Shown: positions 1 to 9,111, numbered from the stretch's first letter. The stretch: 64,000 nt of DNA from Variovorax sp. Root411 (GCF_001425205.1 NZ_LMDW01000001.1:621928-685927), one strand, 5' to 3'. Translations and numbers: made by a program. The notes: generated from the sequence alone by a model not told the origin.

Positions 1-739
1 CCAGCCCGTTGTCGATCATGCGGCACATGGCGTCGAGGCCGGTCACGTGGATGCGCAGCTTGACGCTGCGGCCCGCCTCGAGCGCGGCCTGGTGCATGGC
101 CACGTAGATCGAGCTGTTCGTGTGCAGGCCGACATGGTCGAAGTCCAGCGAAGCGGAGAAGTCGATCGGCTCCTGCGTGGCCAGCGGGTGCCCGGCCGGC
201 ACGATCAGCACGAGCCGGTCGTCGCGGTAGGGCAGCGTCTGCAGTTCGTGGGTGCCTTCGGGAATGTGGCAGATGCCGAGATCGGCCGCGCCTTCCTGGA
301 CCGCGCGCACCACTTCGTTGCTCAGATGCTCTTCGAGGTCGATCTTGATCGCGTCGTGCTCGCGCGTGAAGGCGCCGAGATCCTCGGGCAGGAATTGCAC
401 GATCGCCGAGATGTTGGCATGCACGCGCACATGGCCGCGCACGCCCTCGGCGTATTCGCTGAGTTCGCCCTGCATTTTCTCGAGGCTGTAGAGCACCGAG
501 CGCGCATGGTGCAGCAGGCTCTCGCCCGCGGGGGAAAGATCGACACCGCGCGCGTGGCGGTAGAGCAGGGTGGTGCCGAGGGTGGCTTCCAGATCCGACA
601 GCCGCTTGCTGATGGCCGAAGCGGCAATGAATTCGCGTTCCGCCGCCCGCCCGATGCTGCCGAGTTCGCAAACGGCCACGAAAAGCTGCAGCGACGTGAG
701 GTCGATGCGCCGGGCGAAGTTGCGTTCGGAAGAGGTCAT
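1..739 (-). CDS. LysR-family transcriptional regulator (partial, C-terminus outside window)
   Basis: The first 246 codons of a LysR-type regulator are present; the rest lies beyond base 1. An N-terminal winged helix-turn-helix at about residues 12-72 is clear, with the typical LysR run SLQLFVAVCELGSIGRAAE and the wing region ATLGTTLLYRHARGVDLSPAG. After it comes a linker helix and the start of a periplasmic-binding-like effector domain (VHANISAIVQFLPEDL, GICHIPEGTHELQTLPYRDD). The start ATG at 739 lies inside an inverted repeat (738-778). The regulated gene and inducer cannot be told: the only neighbour seen is a small lipoprotein gene on the same strand upstream. The family call is secure; the target is unknown. 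Confidence 0.93.
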   Translation of the reverse strand, partial: MTSSERNFARRIDLTSLQLFVAVCELGSIGRAAEREFIAASAISKRLSDLEATLGTTLLYRHARGVDLSPAGESLLHHARSVLYSLEKMQGELSEYAEGVRGHVRVHANISAIVQFLPEDLGAFTREHDAIKIDLEEHLSNEVVRAVQEGAADLGICHIPEGTHELQTLPYRDDRLVLIVPAGHPLATQEPIDFSASLDFDHVGLHTNSSIYVAMHQAALEAGRSVKLRIHVTGLDAMCRMIDNGL

Positions 740-778
740 ACGGGTTCTGGCATCTCATATGGAGATGGAAGCCCGTAT
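738..778. promoter_or_regulatory. Nested inverted repeat overlapping the LysR start codon
   Basis: Outer arms ATACGGG (738-744) and CCCGTAT (772-778) are perfect complements. Inside them CATCTC (751-756) pairs with GAGATG (762-767). The right arm in the transcript sense runs into the ATG of the LysR gene. This could be an autoregulatory LysR site or an RNA hairpin that hides the start codon. The repeat is seen directly; its role is inferred. Confidence 0.5.
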
Positions 779-855
779 TTTCCCCTTGTTTTCAGGTCCT
801 GGTCATCGCGATGCGCGATGACATCACTGTCGTCGCGCGATGAGCGAAGGAGGCC

Positions 856-996
856 TCACTGGTTCTTCTTGGGCGTGTTCTCCATTTTTTCCCCTGCCTT
901 CTGCACGTCCTGGCCGGCTCCTCTCCAAGTGTTGCAACCCGACAGTGGCACGGCAAGCGTAAATGCGACAGCGAACAATGCGACGAGCGACTTCAT
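856..996 (-). CDS. Entericidin-like small lipoprotein
   Basis: A 46-codon gene encodes a lipoprotein signal (MKSLVALFAVAFTLAVPLSG followed by Cys21) and a short mature peptide, CNTWRGAGQDVQKAGEKMEN, ending in Lys/Asn/Gln. The core GxGxDVQKAGE matches the entericidin A/B family, small outer-membrane-associated lipoproteins linked in enterobacteria to a toxin/antidote-like pair. A good Shine-Dalgarno AAGGAG sits 7 nt upstream of the ATG. Only one entericidin is seen here, not a pair. It lies between gltA and the LysR gene on the same strand, but the gltA terminator separates it from gltA. Confidence 0.82.
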   Translation of the reverse strand: MKSLVALFAVAFTLAVPLSGCNTWRGAGQDVQKAGEKMENTPKKNQ

Positions 997-1068
997 GATG
1001 AAACTCCTTCGACTAAGTGCGTTGCAGGCTATCGCCGACTTCCCGGTGCCGGATGTCAGCCAAGACGC

Positions 1069-1097
1069 AAAAAAGCTGCCCGAGGGCAGCTTTCTGT
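1069..1097. terminator. Rho-independent terminator of gltA
   Basis: The hairpin AAGCTGCCC-GA-GGGCAGCTT lies 20 nt beyond the gltA stop. On the minus strand it is followed by a T run (TTTTTTG), so it should end the sdh-gltA transcript. Confidence 0.85.
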
Positions 1098-1117
1098 CTT
1101 GAGCGCAAGCAGCGCGA

Positions 1118-2428
1118 TCAGCGCTTGCCGATGGGCTGCACGTCGCGCTTGGGCGAGCCTTCGAACAGCTGGCGCGGGCGGCCGATCTTGTACTCGGGGT
1201 CGCCGATCATTTCGTTCAGCTGGGCGATCCAGCCGACCGTGCGGGCCAGTGCGAAGATCGCGGTGAACAGCGGCACCGGGATGCCGATGGCGCGCTGCAC
1301 GATGCCCGAATAGAAGTCGACGTTCGGGTAGAGCTTGCGCGACACGAAGTACTCGTCTTCCAGCGCAATCTTCTCGAGTTCCTTGGCGAGCTTGAACAGT
1401 GGGTCCTGTTCCAGGCCCAGCTCGGTCAGCACTTCGTTGCAGGTTTCCTGCATCAGCTTGGCGCGCGGGTCGTAGTTTTTGTACACGCGGTGGCCAAAGC
1501 CCATGAGCTTGACGTTCGAGTTCTTGTCCTTGACCTTCTTGATGAACTCGCCGATCTTCTCCACGCCACCTTCCTTCTGGATGTCGTAGAGCATGTTGAG
1601 CGCCGCTTCGTTGGCGCCGCCGTGGGCAGGGCCCCAGAGGCAGGCCACGCCGGCCGCAATGGCCGCGAAGGGGTTGGTGCCCGACGAGCCGCACAGGCGC
1701 ACGGTCGAGGTCGAGGCGTTCTGCTCGTGGTCTGCGTGCAGGATGAAGATGCGGTCGAGCGCGCGCTCGAGCACCGGGTTCACCTTGTACTCCTCGCACG
1801 GCGTGGCGAACATCATGTGCAGGAAGTTGCCCGCATAGCTCAGGTCGTTCTTCGGGTACATGTAGGGCTGGCCGACGGTGTACTTGTAGGCCATGGCCAC
1901 GAGCGTGGGCATCTTCGCGATCAGGCGGATCGCGGCGATCTCGCGGTGCTCGGGATTGTTGATGTCCGTGCTGTCGTGATAGAAGGCCGACAGCGCACCC
2001 ACGAGGCCGGTCATGATGGCCATCGGGTGCGCATCGCGGCGGAAGCCGCGCAGGAAGAACTGCATCTGCTCGTTCACCATCGTGTGGTTGGTCACGACCT
2101 TGGTGAAGCTGGCCTTCTTGGCGGCGTCCGGCAGTTCGCCGTACAGCAGCAGGTGGCAGGTCTCGAGGAAGTCGCAGTTGGTCGCGAGTTGCTCGATGGG
2201 GTAGCCGCGGTACAGCAGTTCGCCCTTGTCGCCGTCGATGTAGGTGATGGCCGATTGGCAAGCCGCCGTCGACATGAAGCCCGGGTCATAGGTGAACATG
2301 CCGGTCTGTGCATACAGCTTGCGGATATCGATCACGTCGGGACCGACGGTGCCCTTGTAGATCGGTAGCTCGACGCTGTCGCCGCCGTTGCTGAACGACA
2401 GCGTGGCCTTGGTATCGGATGCTTTCAT
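1118..2428 (-). CDS. gltA: Citrate synthase (type II, hexameric class)
   Basis: This 436-aa protein condenses oxaloacetate with acetyl-CoA to citrate, the entry step of the TCA cycle. Its length fits Gram-negative type II citrate synthases. Catalytic regions are visible: [10 protein letters not shown] around residue 267 (His), [14 protein letters not shown] around 310 (His and the CoA-binding region) and PNVDFYSG around 369 (Asp). It is the last gene of a minus-strand run sdhC-D-A-B-E-gltA, with 24 nt from sdhE, so it is probably co-transcribed with succinate dehydrogenase. A strong hairpin follows. Nothing is missing. Confidence 0.98.
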   Translation of the reverse strand: MKASDTKATLSFSNGGDSVELPIYKGTVGPDVIDIRKLYAQTGMFTYDPGFMSTAACQSAITYIDGDKGELLYRGYPIEQLATNCDFLETCHLLLYGELPDAAKKASFTKVVTNHTMVNEQMQFFLRGFRRDAHPMAIMTGLVGALSAFYHDSTDINNPEHREIAAIRLIAKMPTLVAMAYKYTVGQPYMYPKNDLSYAGNFLHMMFATPCEEYKVNPVLERALDRIFILHADHEQNASTSTVRLCGSSGTNPFAAIAAGVACLWGPAHGGANEAALNMLYDIQKEGGVEKIGEFIKKVKDKNSNVKLMGFGHRVYKNYDPRAKLMQETCNEVLTELGLEQDPLFKLAKELEKIALEDEYFVSRKLYPNVDFYSGIVQRAIGIPVPLFTAIFALARTVGWIAQLNEMIGDPEYKIGRPRQLFEGSPKRDVQPIGKR

Positions 2429-2452
2429 TTCGGTTTACTTTCAGAGGTGGAT

Positions 2453-2767
2453 TCAGGACGAAGGAGAGATTGCGGGGCGCTGCGCGCCGTCGGTGCGCAT
2501 CAGCTGCAGCAATGCGACCACCTCGGCCCCGGCCCATTCGGGCTCGGGCTCCTTTCTGCGCAGAAGGAGGTCGAGGAGATCGTTGTCCGACAGGTCCATC
2601 AATGTCTCCATCGCTCCCGCCTGACCGACGGTCATGCGGGATTCGTGCCGCTCGAAGAAGCGGGCGATGAACAGGTCGTTCTCGAGCAGGCCGCGCCGGC
2701 AGCGCCACTTGAGCTTGCTCAGCGCGCGTTCGCTGAGCAGTTCTTCGGGGGCGGCGGCGGTTGGCAT
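2453..2767 (-). CDS. sdhE: Succinate dehydrogenase flavinylation factor SdhE
   Basis: The protein has 104 aa and the RGxxE signature (RRGLLEND around residues 24-31), followed by DLFIARFFE, typical of the SdhE/YgfY/Sdh5 family that helps attach FAD covalently to SdhA. It lies between sdhB (23 nt upstream) and gltA, which supports the role. The C-terminal tail (about 20 residues after the conserved LLQLMRTDG) is longer and more variable than the short enterobacterial form. Confidence 0.93.
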   Translation of the reverse strand: MPTAAAPEELLSERALSKLKWRCRRGLLENDLFIARFFERHESRMTVGQAGAMETLMDLSDNDLLDLLLRRKEPEPEWAGAEVVALLQLMRTDGAQRPAISPSS

Positions 2768-2790
2768 GGTGGGCTTCTTTGGCGAAAAGT

Positions 2791-3492
2791 TCAGATGGCG
2801 CGGCGCACCATCAGTTCCTTGATCTTGCCGATGGCCTTGGTCGGGTTCAGGCTCTTCGGGCACACGTCCACGCAGTTCATGATCGTGTGGCAGCGGAACA
2901 GGCGGTACGGATCTTCCAGGTTGTCCAGGCGCTCGGCGGTGGCTTCGTCGCGGCTGTCGGCGATGAAGCGGTAGGCCTGCAGCAGGCCGGCCGGGCCCAC
3001 GAACTTGTCGGGGTTCCACCAGAAGCTCGGGCAACTCGTGGAGCAGCTCGCGCACAGGATGCACTCGTACAGGCCGTTGAGCTCGTCGCGCTCCTCGGGC
3101 GACTGCAGGCGCTCCTTCTCGGGCGGCACGCTGTCGTTCTGGAGGTACGGCTTGATCGAGTTGTACTGCTTGAAGAACTGCGTCATGTCCACGATCAGGT
3201 CGCGGATGACGGGCAGGCCCGGCAGCGGCTTGAGCACCACGGTGCCCTTGAGCGTGTTCATGTTGGTCAGGCAGGCCAGACCGTTCTTGCCGTTGATGTT
3301 CATCGCATCGGAACCGCAGACGCCTTCGCGGCACGAGCGGCGGAACGACAGCGTGGGATCTTGCGCCTTGAGCTTCATCAGGGCGTCGAGCAGCATGCGC
3401 TCATGGCCGTCGAGTTCGATCTCGATCGTCTGCATGTAGGGCTTGGCGTCCTTGTCCGGGTCGTAGCGGTAGATCTGGAATGTGCGCTTCAT
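2791..3492 (-). CDS. sdhB: Succinate dehydrogenase iron-sulfur subunit
   Basis: This 233-aa subunit carries electrons from SdhA to the membrane quinone site through three Fe-S clusters. All ligand sets are present: SCREGVCGSDAMNINGKN with a downstream Cys for the 2Fe-2S cluster (about residues 54-75), CILCASCSTSCP for the 4Fe-4S cluster, and CHTIMNCVDVCPK for the 3Fe-4S cluster. It lies 16 nt downstream of sdhA in the sdhCDAB-E-gltA operon. Length and motifs are standard. Confidence 0.98.
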   Translation of the reverse strand: MKRTFQIYRYDPDKDAKPYMQTIEIELDGHERMLLDALMKLKAQDPTLSFRRSCREGVCGSDAMNINGKNGLACLTNMNTLKGTVVLKPLPGLPVIRDLIVDMTQFFKQYNSIKPYLQNDSVPPEKERLQSPEERDELNGLYECILCASCSTSCPSFWWNPDKFVGPAGLLQAYRFIADSRDEATAERLDNLEDPYRLFRCHTIMNCVDVCPKSLNPTKAIGKIKELMVRRAI

Positions 3493-3508
3493 CGTATGTT
3501 CCTAATTT

Positions 3509-5317
3509 TTAGAATGTCCGGACCTTCGGGGGCACCGATGCGACCGTCAGGGGCTGCAGCTTGACCGGCTTGTACGAGAGGCGGTTGTCCGCGCTGTACC
3601 AGAGCGTGTGCTTCATCCAGTTGGCGTCGTCGCGGCCGAGCGGCGCGACCGGATCGTCGGCCGGGCGTTCGTAGTCTTCCACGGTGTGGGCACCGCGGCA
3701 TTCGCGGCGGGCGGCGGCCGAGACCATCGTGGCCTGCGCCACTTCGATCAGGTTGTCGACTTCCAGCGCTTCGATGCGGGCGGTGTTGAACACCTTGGAC
3801 TTGTCCTTCAGGCCGATGGCCTTGACGCGCTCGCGCACGGCGGCGATCTTGGTCACGCCTTCGTCCATCGAGGCCTGCTTGCGGAACACGGCGGCATGCT
3901 GCTGCATGACGGCGCGGATCTCGCCGGCCACGTCCTGGGCGTATTCGCCGGTGGTGGTCGACTCCAGGCGGTTCAGGCGCTCCAGCGTGCGGTCGGCCGC
4001 ATCCTTCGGCAGGTCCTTGTGTTCCTTGAGCTTGTCGTTGAACTCGACGATGTGGTTGCCGGCCGCGCGGCCGAACACCAGCAGGTCGAGCAGGGAATTG
4101 GTGCCCAGGCGGTTCGCGCCGTGCACGCTCACGCAAGAGCATTCGCCCACGGCGTAGAGGCCGTTCACCACAGCGCTGTTCTCTTCGCCCTTCTGGATGA
4201 CGACCTGGCCGTGGATGTTGGTCGGAATGCCGCCCATCTGGTAGTGGATGGTCGGCACCACGGGAATCGGTTCCTTGGTGATGTCGACGTTGGCGAAGTT
4301 GACGCCGATCTCGTACACCGAGGGCAGGCGCTTGTGGATCGTGTCGGCGCCCAGGTGGTCGAGCTTGAGCAGCACGTAGTCCTTGTTGGGACCGCAGCCT
4401 CGGCCTTCCTTGATCTCCTGGTCCATCGAGCGCGAGACGAAGTCGCGCGGTGCCAGGTCCTTCAGCGTGGGCGCATAGCGCTCCATGAAGCGCTCACCGT
4501 TGCTGTTCAGCAGAATCGCGCCTTCGCCGCGGCAGCCTTCGGTCAGCAGCACGCCCGCGCCAGCCACGCCGGTCGGGTGGAACTGCCAGAACTCCATGTC
4601 CTGCAGCGGGATGCCCGAGCGGGCCGCCATGCCGAGGCCGTCGCCGGTGTTGATGAAGGCGTTGGTCGAGGCCTGGAAGATGCGGCCCGCGCCGCCGGTG
4701 GCCAGCAGCACGGTCTTGGCCTGCAGGATGTGCAGGTCGCCGGTTTCCATTTCGAGCGCGGTCACGCCGACCACGTCGCCTTCGTCGTCACGGATGAGGT
4801 CGAGCGCCATCCATTCGACGAAGAACTGGGTGCGGGCCTCGACGTTCTTTTGATAGAGCGTGTGCAGCATCGCGTGGCCGGTGCGGTCGGCCGCGGCGCA
4901 AGCGCGCTGCACGGGCTTCTCGCCGTAGTTGGCGGTGTGGCCGCCGAAAGGACGCTGGTAGATGGTGCCGTCGGGGTTGCGGTCGAAGGGCATGCCGAAG
5001 TGTTCGAGCTCGTACACGACCTTGGGGGCTTCGCGGCACATGAACTCGATCGCGTCCTGGTCGCCGAGCCAGTCGGAGCCCTTGATCGTGTCGTAGAAGT
5101 GGTAGTGCCAGTTGTCCTCGCTCATGTTGCCGAGCGATGCGCCCACGCCGCCTTGTGCAGCGACAGTGTGCGAACGCGTGGGGAACACCTTCGAGAGCAC
5201 GGCCACGTTGAGGCCGGCGCGTGCGAGTTGCAGCGAGGCGCGCATGCCGGAGCCGCCGGCACCGACGATCACGACGTCGAACTTGCGCTTGGTGATTTGT
5301 TCTTTTGTGTAGGTCAT
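3509..5317 (-). CDS. sdhA: Succinate dehydrogenase flavoprotein subunit
   Basis: The 602-aa catalytic subunit oxidises succinate to fumarate. The N-terminal FAD-binding motif VVIVGAGGSGMRASLQLARA is at about residues 14-33. The flavin-attachment region TRSHTVAAQGGVGASLGN follows, and the HPTG and GGxxTN-type active-site segments (QFHPTGVAGAG, MGGIPTN) are intact. An upstream in-frame ATG at 5371 would add 18 residues but lies inside sdhD; the start at 5317 gives the normal SdhA N-terminus (MTYTKEQITKRKFDVV). The gap to sdhD is 7 nt, consistent with one operon. Confidence 0.98.
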   Translation of the reverse strand: MTYTKEQITKRKFDVVIVGAGGSGMRASLQLARAGLNVAVLSKVFPTRSHTVAAQGGVGASLGNMSEDNWHYHFYDTIKGSDWLGDQDAIEFMCREAPKVVYELEHFGMPFDRNPDGTIYQRPFGGHTANYGEKPVQRACAAADRTGHAMLHTLYQKNVEARTQFFVEWMALDLIRDDEGDVVGVTALEMETGDLHILQAKTVLLATGGAGRIFQASTNAFINTGDGLGMAARSGIPLQDMEFWQFHPTGVAGAGVLLTEGCRGEGAILLNSNGERFMERYAPTLKDLAPRDFVSRSMDQEIKEGRGCGPNKDYVLLKLDHLGADTIHKRLPSVYEIGVNFANVDITKEPIPVVPTIHYQMGGIPTNIHGQVVIQKGEENSAVVNGLYAVGECSCVSVHGANRLGTNSLLDLLVFGRAAGNHIVEFNDKLKEHKDLPKDAADRTLERLNRLESTTTGEYAQDVAGEIRAVMQQHAAVFRKQASMDEGVTKIAAVRERVKAIGLKDKSKVFNTARIEALEVDNLIEVAQATMVSAAARRECRGAHTVEDYERPADDPVAPLGRDDANWMKHTLWYSADNRLSYKPVKLQPLTVASVPPKVRTF

Positions 5318-5324
5318 GGTGAGG

Positions 5325-5690
5325 TCAGATCTTCCAGAGCACTTGAATGGCCCAACCCGCACAACCGACAAGCCAGACGATGGTGAAAATTTGCAGGGCG
5401 AGGCGAATGCCGACGGGCTGGACGTAGTCCATCCACACGTCGCGCATGCCGACCCACACGTGATAGAGCAGGGCAGCGATCACGGAGAAGGTCAGCACCT
5501 TCATCCACTGCGCGGCGAAGATGCCGGCCCACAGGTCGTAGCCGATGGGGCCGCGCGAGAAGATCAGCTGTGCGAGCAGGATGATCGTGAAGAGCGCCAT
5601 CAGGCCGCCCGTGATGCGCTGGCTGAGCCAGTCGCGCAAACCGTAATGAGCGCCGACGACGATACGCTTGGAGCCGTAATTCACAGACAT
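5325..5690 (-). CDS. sdhD: Succinate dehydrogenase membrane anchor subunit
   Basis: This short (121 aa) hydrophobic protein has three predicted transmembrane helices. The motif HVWVGMRDVWMDYVQP in helix 2 contains the haem-ligand His and quinone-site Asp-Tyr typical of SdhD. It sits between sdhC (13 nt) and sdhA (7 nt), as in the classic order sdhCDAB. Confidence 0.95.
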   Translation of the reverse strand: MSVNYGSKRIVVGAHYGLRDWLSQRITGGLMALFTIILLAQLIFSRGPIGYDLWAGIFAAQWMKVLTFSVIAALLYHVWVGMRDVWMDYVQPVGIRLALQIFTIVWLVGCAGWAIQVLWKI

Positions 5691-5703
5691 GGTGGGCTCC
5701 TTC

Positions 5704-6150
5704 TCAGTACAGGCCGAACAGCTTGGCGCCGAGCACCAAAGTGAGCAGGATGCTCAGTGCCAGCGTGACGACGGCCGAGGTATGGCCGAACTCCTTGGTC
5801 ACCGCGGCGTGGCTCACGTCCATCCAGAGATGGCGCAGGCCGGCGATGAAGTGGTGCAGGTAGGCCCAGATGAGCGCGAGCGCGACGAGCTTGATAAACC
5901 ATCCCGGAACGAAGCCAAGGCCGCTGTTGAAGGCGGCCTTGAACCTGGCGAACGAATAGTCCGACGAGAGCGACGTGTCGAACATCCAGATGATGAACGG
6001 CAGCAGCAGGAACATCAGCACGCCGCTGACGCGGTGCAGGATCGACACGATGCCCGCCGGCGGCAGCCGATAGGTCGTGAGGTCCGTGAAGGCATTGATG
6101 TTGCGGAATTCGCGACGCGGTGGCCGGGGAGGGGTTGCAAGCTCTGTCAT
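5704..6150 (-). CDS. sdhC: Succinate dehydrogenase cytochrome b556 subunit
   Basis: The 148-aa membrane subunit has the SdhC signature TYRLPPAGIVSILHRVSGVL (residues about 24-43; Ser and Arg of the quinone site) and the haem-ligand stretch LHHFIAGLRHLWMDV. Three transmembrane helices are visible. I chose the ATG at 6150 (MTELATPPRPPRR) because the 37 extra residues possible upstream are charged and unlike the family. It is the first gene of the minus-strand sdh-gltA operon; the 233 bp upstream is the likely promoter region. Confidence 0.95.
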   Translation of the reverse strand: MTELATPPRPPRREFRNINAFTDLTTYRLPPAGIVSILHRVSGVLMFLLLPFIIWMFDTSLSSDYSFARFKAAFNSGLGFVPGWFIKLVALALIWAYLHHFIAGLRHLWMDVSHAAVTKEFGHTSAVVTLALSILLTLVLGAKLFGLY

Positions 6151-6383
6151 TGGGGGGATTGCTTTCGTGGCTTTGTGACTTGTTGGCTTGTTCTGAGAGC
6201 GAACGCTTTTGTTTCTTCTGCGGAAATGCAAACAACGCAAAATTCTATTGCAATGCACCATCGGGCAGCGGACGCGTGCGAGTCAGTGCACCGTTGCAGT
6301 CGGATGCTCTTGACTTCGCAGCGCTTCGCACGCGTTGTGTGCGCACGCTGGCGCACCGGTATCCGGCTTTCGTCTGCATCGGG

Positions 6384-7142
6384 TCAGCCCAACTGGTTTC
6401 TGTAGTGGTGGGTGTCGGTGCGATAGAGCCCGCGGCGAAGCTCCATCGGCATGTCATGGTAGGTGTGCGCCACGCGCTCCACGCTCAGCAGGGGCATCTG
6501 CGGTGTCATGTCGAGCAGCGCGGCCTGTTCGGCATCGGGCAGCACGGCGCGGATCTTTTCTTCGGCACGCACCATGCGCACGCCGAACTCCGTCTCGAAC
6601 AGCGCGTACATCGGGCCGGGCCATGCGCGCAGCCGCTCGGCGGTGAGTCCCTTGAAGGGTGTGCCGGGCAGCCAGAGGTCTTCGAGGATGGTCGGCACGC
6701 CGCCGTAGGCGAGCACGCGCCGCACCTGCAGCACCGCGTCGCCCGTGCGCAGGCCGAGCGCGCGCGCCACGTCGGCCGATGCGCGCAGGCGTTTGCAATC
6801 GACGATGGTGCGCACCGCGGGACCCTCGGTGTTCGGGTCGCCGGCATCGGGCACGAGCTTGAGGAAGCGGTACTGCACATGCTGCTCGGCATGCGTGGCA
6901 ACGAAGGTGCCCTTGCCCTGGCGGCGCACCACCAGGTTTTCGGCTGAGAGCTCGTCGATGGCCTTGCGCACCGTGCCCTGGCTCACGCGAAAGCGCACGG
7001 CCAGTTCCATCTCGCTCGGGATGGGCTCGCCCGGTTTCCACTCGCCCGCCTGCAGGCTCTGCAGGATCAGGGTCTTGATCTGCTGGTAGAGCGGACTGAA
7101 GGACGGCGTCGGGGGCTCGTCGAGTGGGGTGGGCGTGTTCAT
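6384..7142 (-). CDS. GntR/HutC-family transcriptional regulator (UTRA domain)
   Basis: The 252-aa protein has a GntR winged helix at about residues 16-84 (SPLYQQIKTLILQSLQAGEW, FRVSQGTVRKAIDELSAENL, VRRQGKGTFVA) and a C-terminal UTRA effector domain of the HutC subfamily (DLWLPGTPFKGLTAERL, ERVAHTYHDMPMELRRGLY). It lies between the sdh-gltA operon and the divergent mdh gene, with a palindromic AT-rich site in the gap. The position suggests control of TCA-cycle genes and of itself in response to a small acid, but the effector cannot be read from the sequence. Confidence 0.92.
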   Translation of the reverse strand: MNTPTPLDEPPTPSFSPLYQQIKTLILQSLQAGEWKPGEPIPSEMELAVRFRVSQGTVRKAIDELSAENLVVRRQGKGTFVATHAEQHVQYRFLKLVPDAGDPNTEGPAVRTIVDCKRLRASADVARALGLRTGDAVLQVRRVLAYGGVPTILEDLWLPGTPFKGLTAERLRAWPGPMYALFETEFGVRMVRAEEKIRAVLPDAEQAALLDMTPQMPLLSVERVAHTYHDMPMELRRGLYRTDTHHYRNQLG

Positions 7143-7181
7143 GGCAGCGGTGGGGTGCGCCTTGGCGGACCCCAGGAGGAT

Positions 7182-7202
7182 ATCTTATATAAGACATAAG
7201 AT
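7182..7202. promoter_or_regulatory. Palindromic operator between gntR and mdh
   Basis: ATCTTAT (7182-7188) and ATAAGAT (7196-7202) form a perfect inverted repeat with a 7-nt spacer. An overlapping second palindrome CTTATATAAG lies at 7184-7193. It is strikingly AT-rich for this genome and sits 19 bp upstream of a TAAAAT -10-like hexamer (7222-7227) before mdh, and 40 bp upstream of the gntR start. This is the expected form and place of a GntR-family operator. No second copy was seen before sdhC. Confidence 0.7.
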
Positions 7203-7327
7203 GAGGTTCATCGAATCGGCTTAAAATGCGGCCGGTCTCGCGCTGCGGGAAGGTATTCCGATCCCGCAGGACCCTGGCGCCCCACGAGAGCGCCAACACC
7301 GTTTTCATCACCTTCTGGAGTCTTCCC

Positions 7328-8314
7328 ATGAGCAAAAAGCCCGTCCGCGTTGCCGTCACCGGTGCCGCCGGTCAAATCGGTTACGCCCTGTTGTTCCGTA
7401 TCGCCTCCGGTGAAATGCTCGGCAAAGACCAGCCGGTCATTCTTCAGTTGCTCGAAATCCCCGACGAGAAGGCCCAGAAGGCGCTCAAGGGCGTGATGAT
7501 GGAACTCGACGACTGCGCGTTCCCGCTGCTGGCCGGCATGGAAGCCCACGGCGACCCGATGACCGCCTTCAAGGATGCCGACTACGCACTGCTCGTCGGC
7601 TCGCGTCCCCGCGGCCCCGGCATGGAACGTGCCGAACTGCTGGCCGTCAACGGCGCCATCTTCACCGCACAAGGCAAGGCACTGAACGCTGTCGCCAGCC
7701 GCAACGTCAAGGTGCTGGTGGTCGGCAACCCCGCCAACACCAACGCCTACATCGCCATGAAGAGCGCGCCGGACCTGCCGCGCAAGAACTTCACCGCCAT
7801 GCTGCGCCTGGACCACAACCGCGCTGCCAGCCAGATCGCCGCCAAGACCGGCAAGGCCGTGGCCGACATCGAGAAGCTCACCGTCTGGGGCAACCACTCG
7901 CCCACGATGTACGCCGACTACCGCTTTGCCACCATCAACGGCCAAAGCGTCGCCAAGATGATCAACGACCAGGAATGGAACGCCAACACCTTCCTGCCCA
8001 CCGTCGGCAAGCGCGGCGCCGCCATCATCGAAGCGCGCGGCCTGTCGTCGGCTGCCTCGGCCGCCAACGCCGCCATCGACCACATGCGTGACTGGGCCCT
8101 GGGCACCAACGGCAAGTGGGTCACGATGGGCATCCCGTCGGACGGCCAGTACGGCATTCCGAAGGACGTGATGTTCGGCTTCCCGGTCACCTGCGAAAAC
8201 GGTGAATACAAGCTGGTCGAAGGCCTCGAGATCGACGCATTCAGCCAGGAGCGCATCAACAAGACGCTCGAAGAGCTCGAAGGCGAACGCGCCGGCGTCG
8301 CCCACCTGCTGTAA
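7328..8314 (+). CDS. mdh: Malate dehydrogenase
   Basis: The 328-aa NAD-dependent enzyme interconverts malate and oxaloacetate. The Rossmann motif [19 protein letters not shown] is at residues 8-26, the specificity loop [14 protein letters not shown] (substrate-binding arginines) near 100, and the catalytic pair region [11 protein letters not shown] and [11 protein letters not shown] (Asp and His) near 160-190. Length and sequence fit the cytosolic-MDH-like enzyme usual in beta-proteobacteria. It is transcribed away from gntR and followed after 14 nt by tam. Confidence 0.98.
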   Translation: MSKKPVRVAVTGAAGQIGYALLFRIASGEMLGKDQPVILQLLEIPDEKAQKALKGVMMELDDCAFPLLAGMEAHGDPMTAFKDADYALLVGSRPRGPGMERAELLAVNGAIFTAQGKALNAVASRNVKVLVVGNPANTNAYIAMKSAPDLPRKNFTAMLRLDHNRAASQIAAKTGKAVADIEKLTVWGNHSPTMYADYRFATINGQSVAKMINDQEWNANTFLPTVGKRGAAIIEARGLSSAASAANAAIDHMRDWALGTNGKWVTMGIPSDGQYGIPKDVMFGFPVTCENGEYKLVEGLEIDAFSQERINKTLEELEGERAGVAHLL

Positions 8315-8328
8315 GCAACTCCCGCAGC

Positions 8329-9111
8329 ATGCTCGACTGGAACCCCGCGCTCTACCGTCGCTACGAGGACGAGCGCACCCGCCCCGCACAGGAACTCCTG
8401 GCGCGGGTGCCGCTGTCCGAAGCCGACCGCGTGGTCGACCTCGGTTGCGGGCCGGGCAATTCCACCGAGCTGCTGGTCCAGCGGTTCCCGAAGGCGCAAG
8501 TCCTCGGAACCGACAACTCCGAAGCCATGCTGGTCAGCGCGCGCGAGCGGCTGCCGCAGGCAAGCTTCGAGTTGAGCGACATCGCGACCTGGGCGCCGCA
8601 AGGCCAAGCGCCCGACCTCATTTACGCCAACGCATCCCTGCAATGGGTGCCCGATCACGAAAAGCTGATCCCGCGCCTGTTCGACGCGCTGGCCCCGGGT
8701 GGCGTGCTCGCCATCCAGATGCCCGACAACCGCCAGGAGCCCACGCATCGCCTGATGCGCGCGCTGGCGGCCGAAGCGCCGTGGGCCGAGCCCATCGGCG
8801 ATGCCGACAGGCTGCGCACCATGCTGTTGCCGCTTGGCGGCTACTACGACCTGCTGGCGCCGCATGCCGCCAGCGTCGATGTCTGGCACACGATCTACCA
8901 GCACCGCATGGCCGATTCCGCTTCCATCGTCGAATGGGTGCGCAGCACCGGCCTGAAGCCTTTCGTCGACCGCCTGCCGGCCGACCTACAGGCGAGCTAT
9001 CTCGCCGAATACCAGCGGCGCGTGGACGAGGCGTATCCCGCCCGCGCCGACGGCAGGCGGCTGCTCGCCTTTCCGCGCATGTTCATCGTGGCGCAAAAGA
9101 GCAAGGCATGA
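8329..9111 (+). CDS. tam: Trans-aconitate 2-methyltransferase
   Basis: The 260-aa protein has the SAM-binding motif VVDLGCGPGNSTELL at about residues 35-49, and LIYANASLQWVPDHEKLIPR and LAPGGVLAIQMPDN follow in the order of the Tam family. Tam methylates trans-aconitate, a spontaneous isomer of cis-aconitate that inhibits aconitase. Its location between mdh and acnB fits that role. The stop codon overlaps the next start (ATGA). Confidence 0.92.
   Translation: MLDWNPALYRRYEDERTRPAQELLARVPLSEADRVVDLGCGPGNSTELLVQRFPKAQVLGTDNSEAMLVSARERLPQASFELSDIATWAPQGQAPDLIYANASLQWVPDHEKLIPRLFDALAPGGVLAIQMPDNRQEPTHRLMRALAAEAPWAEPIGDADRLRTMLLPLGGYYDLLAPHAASVDVWHTIYQHRMADSASIVEWVRSTGLKPFVDRLPADLQASYLAEYQRRVDEAYPARADGRRLLAFPRMFIVAQKSKA

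Noticed and set aside
3608..5386. 592-codon open frame opposite sdhA
   Set aside because: It is fully antisense to a strongly conserved gene and its translation is Val/Ala/His/Gly/Arg-rich, typical of the reverse complement of GC-rich codons; no family motif is seen.
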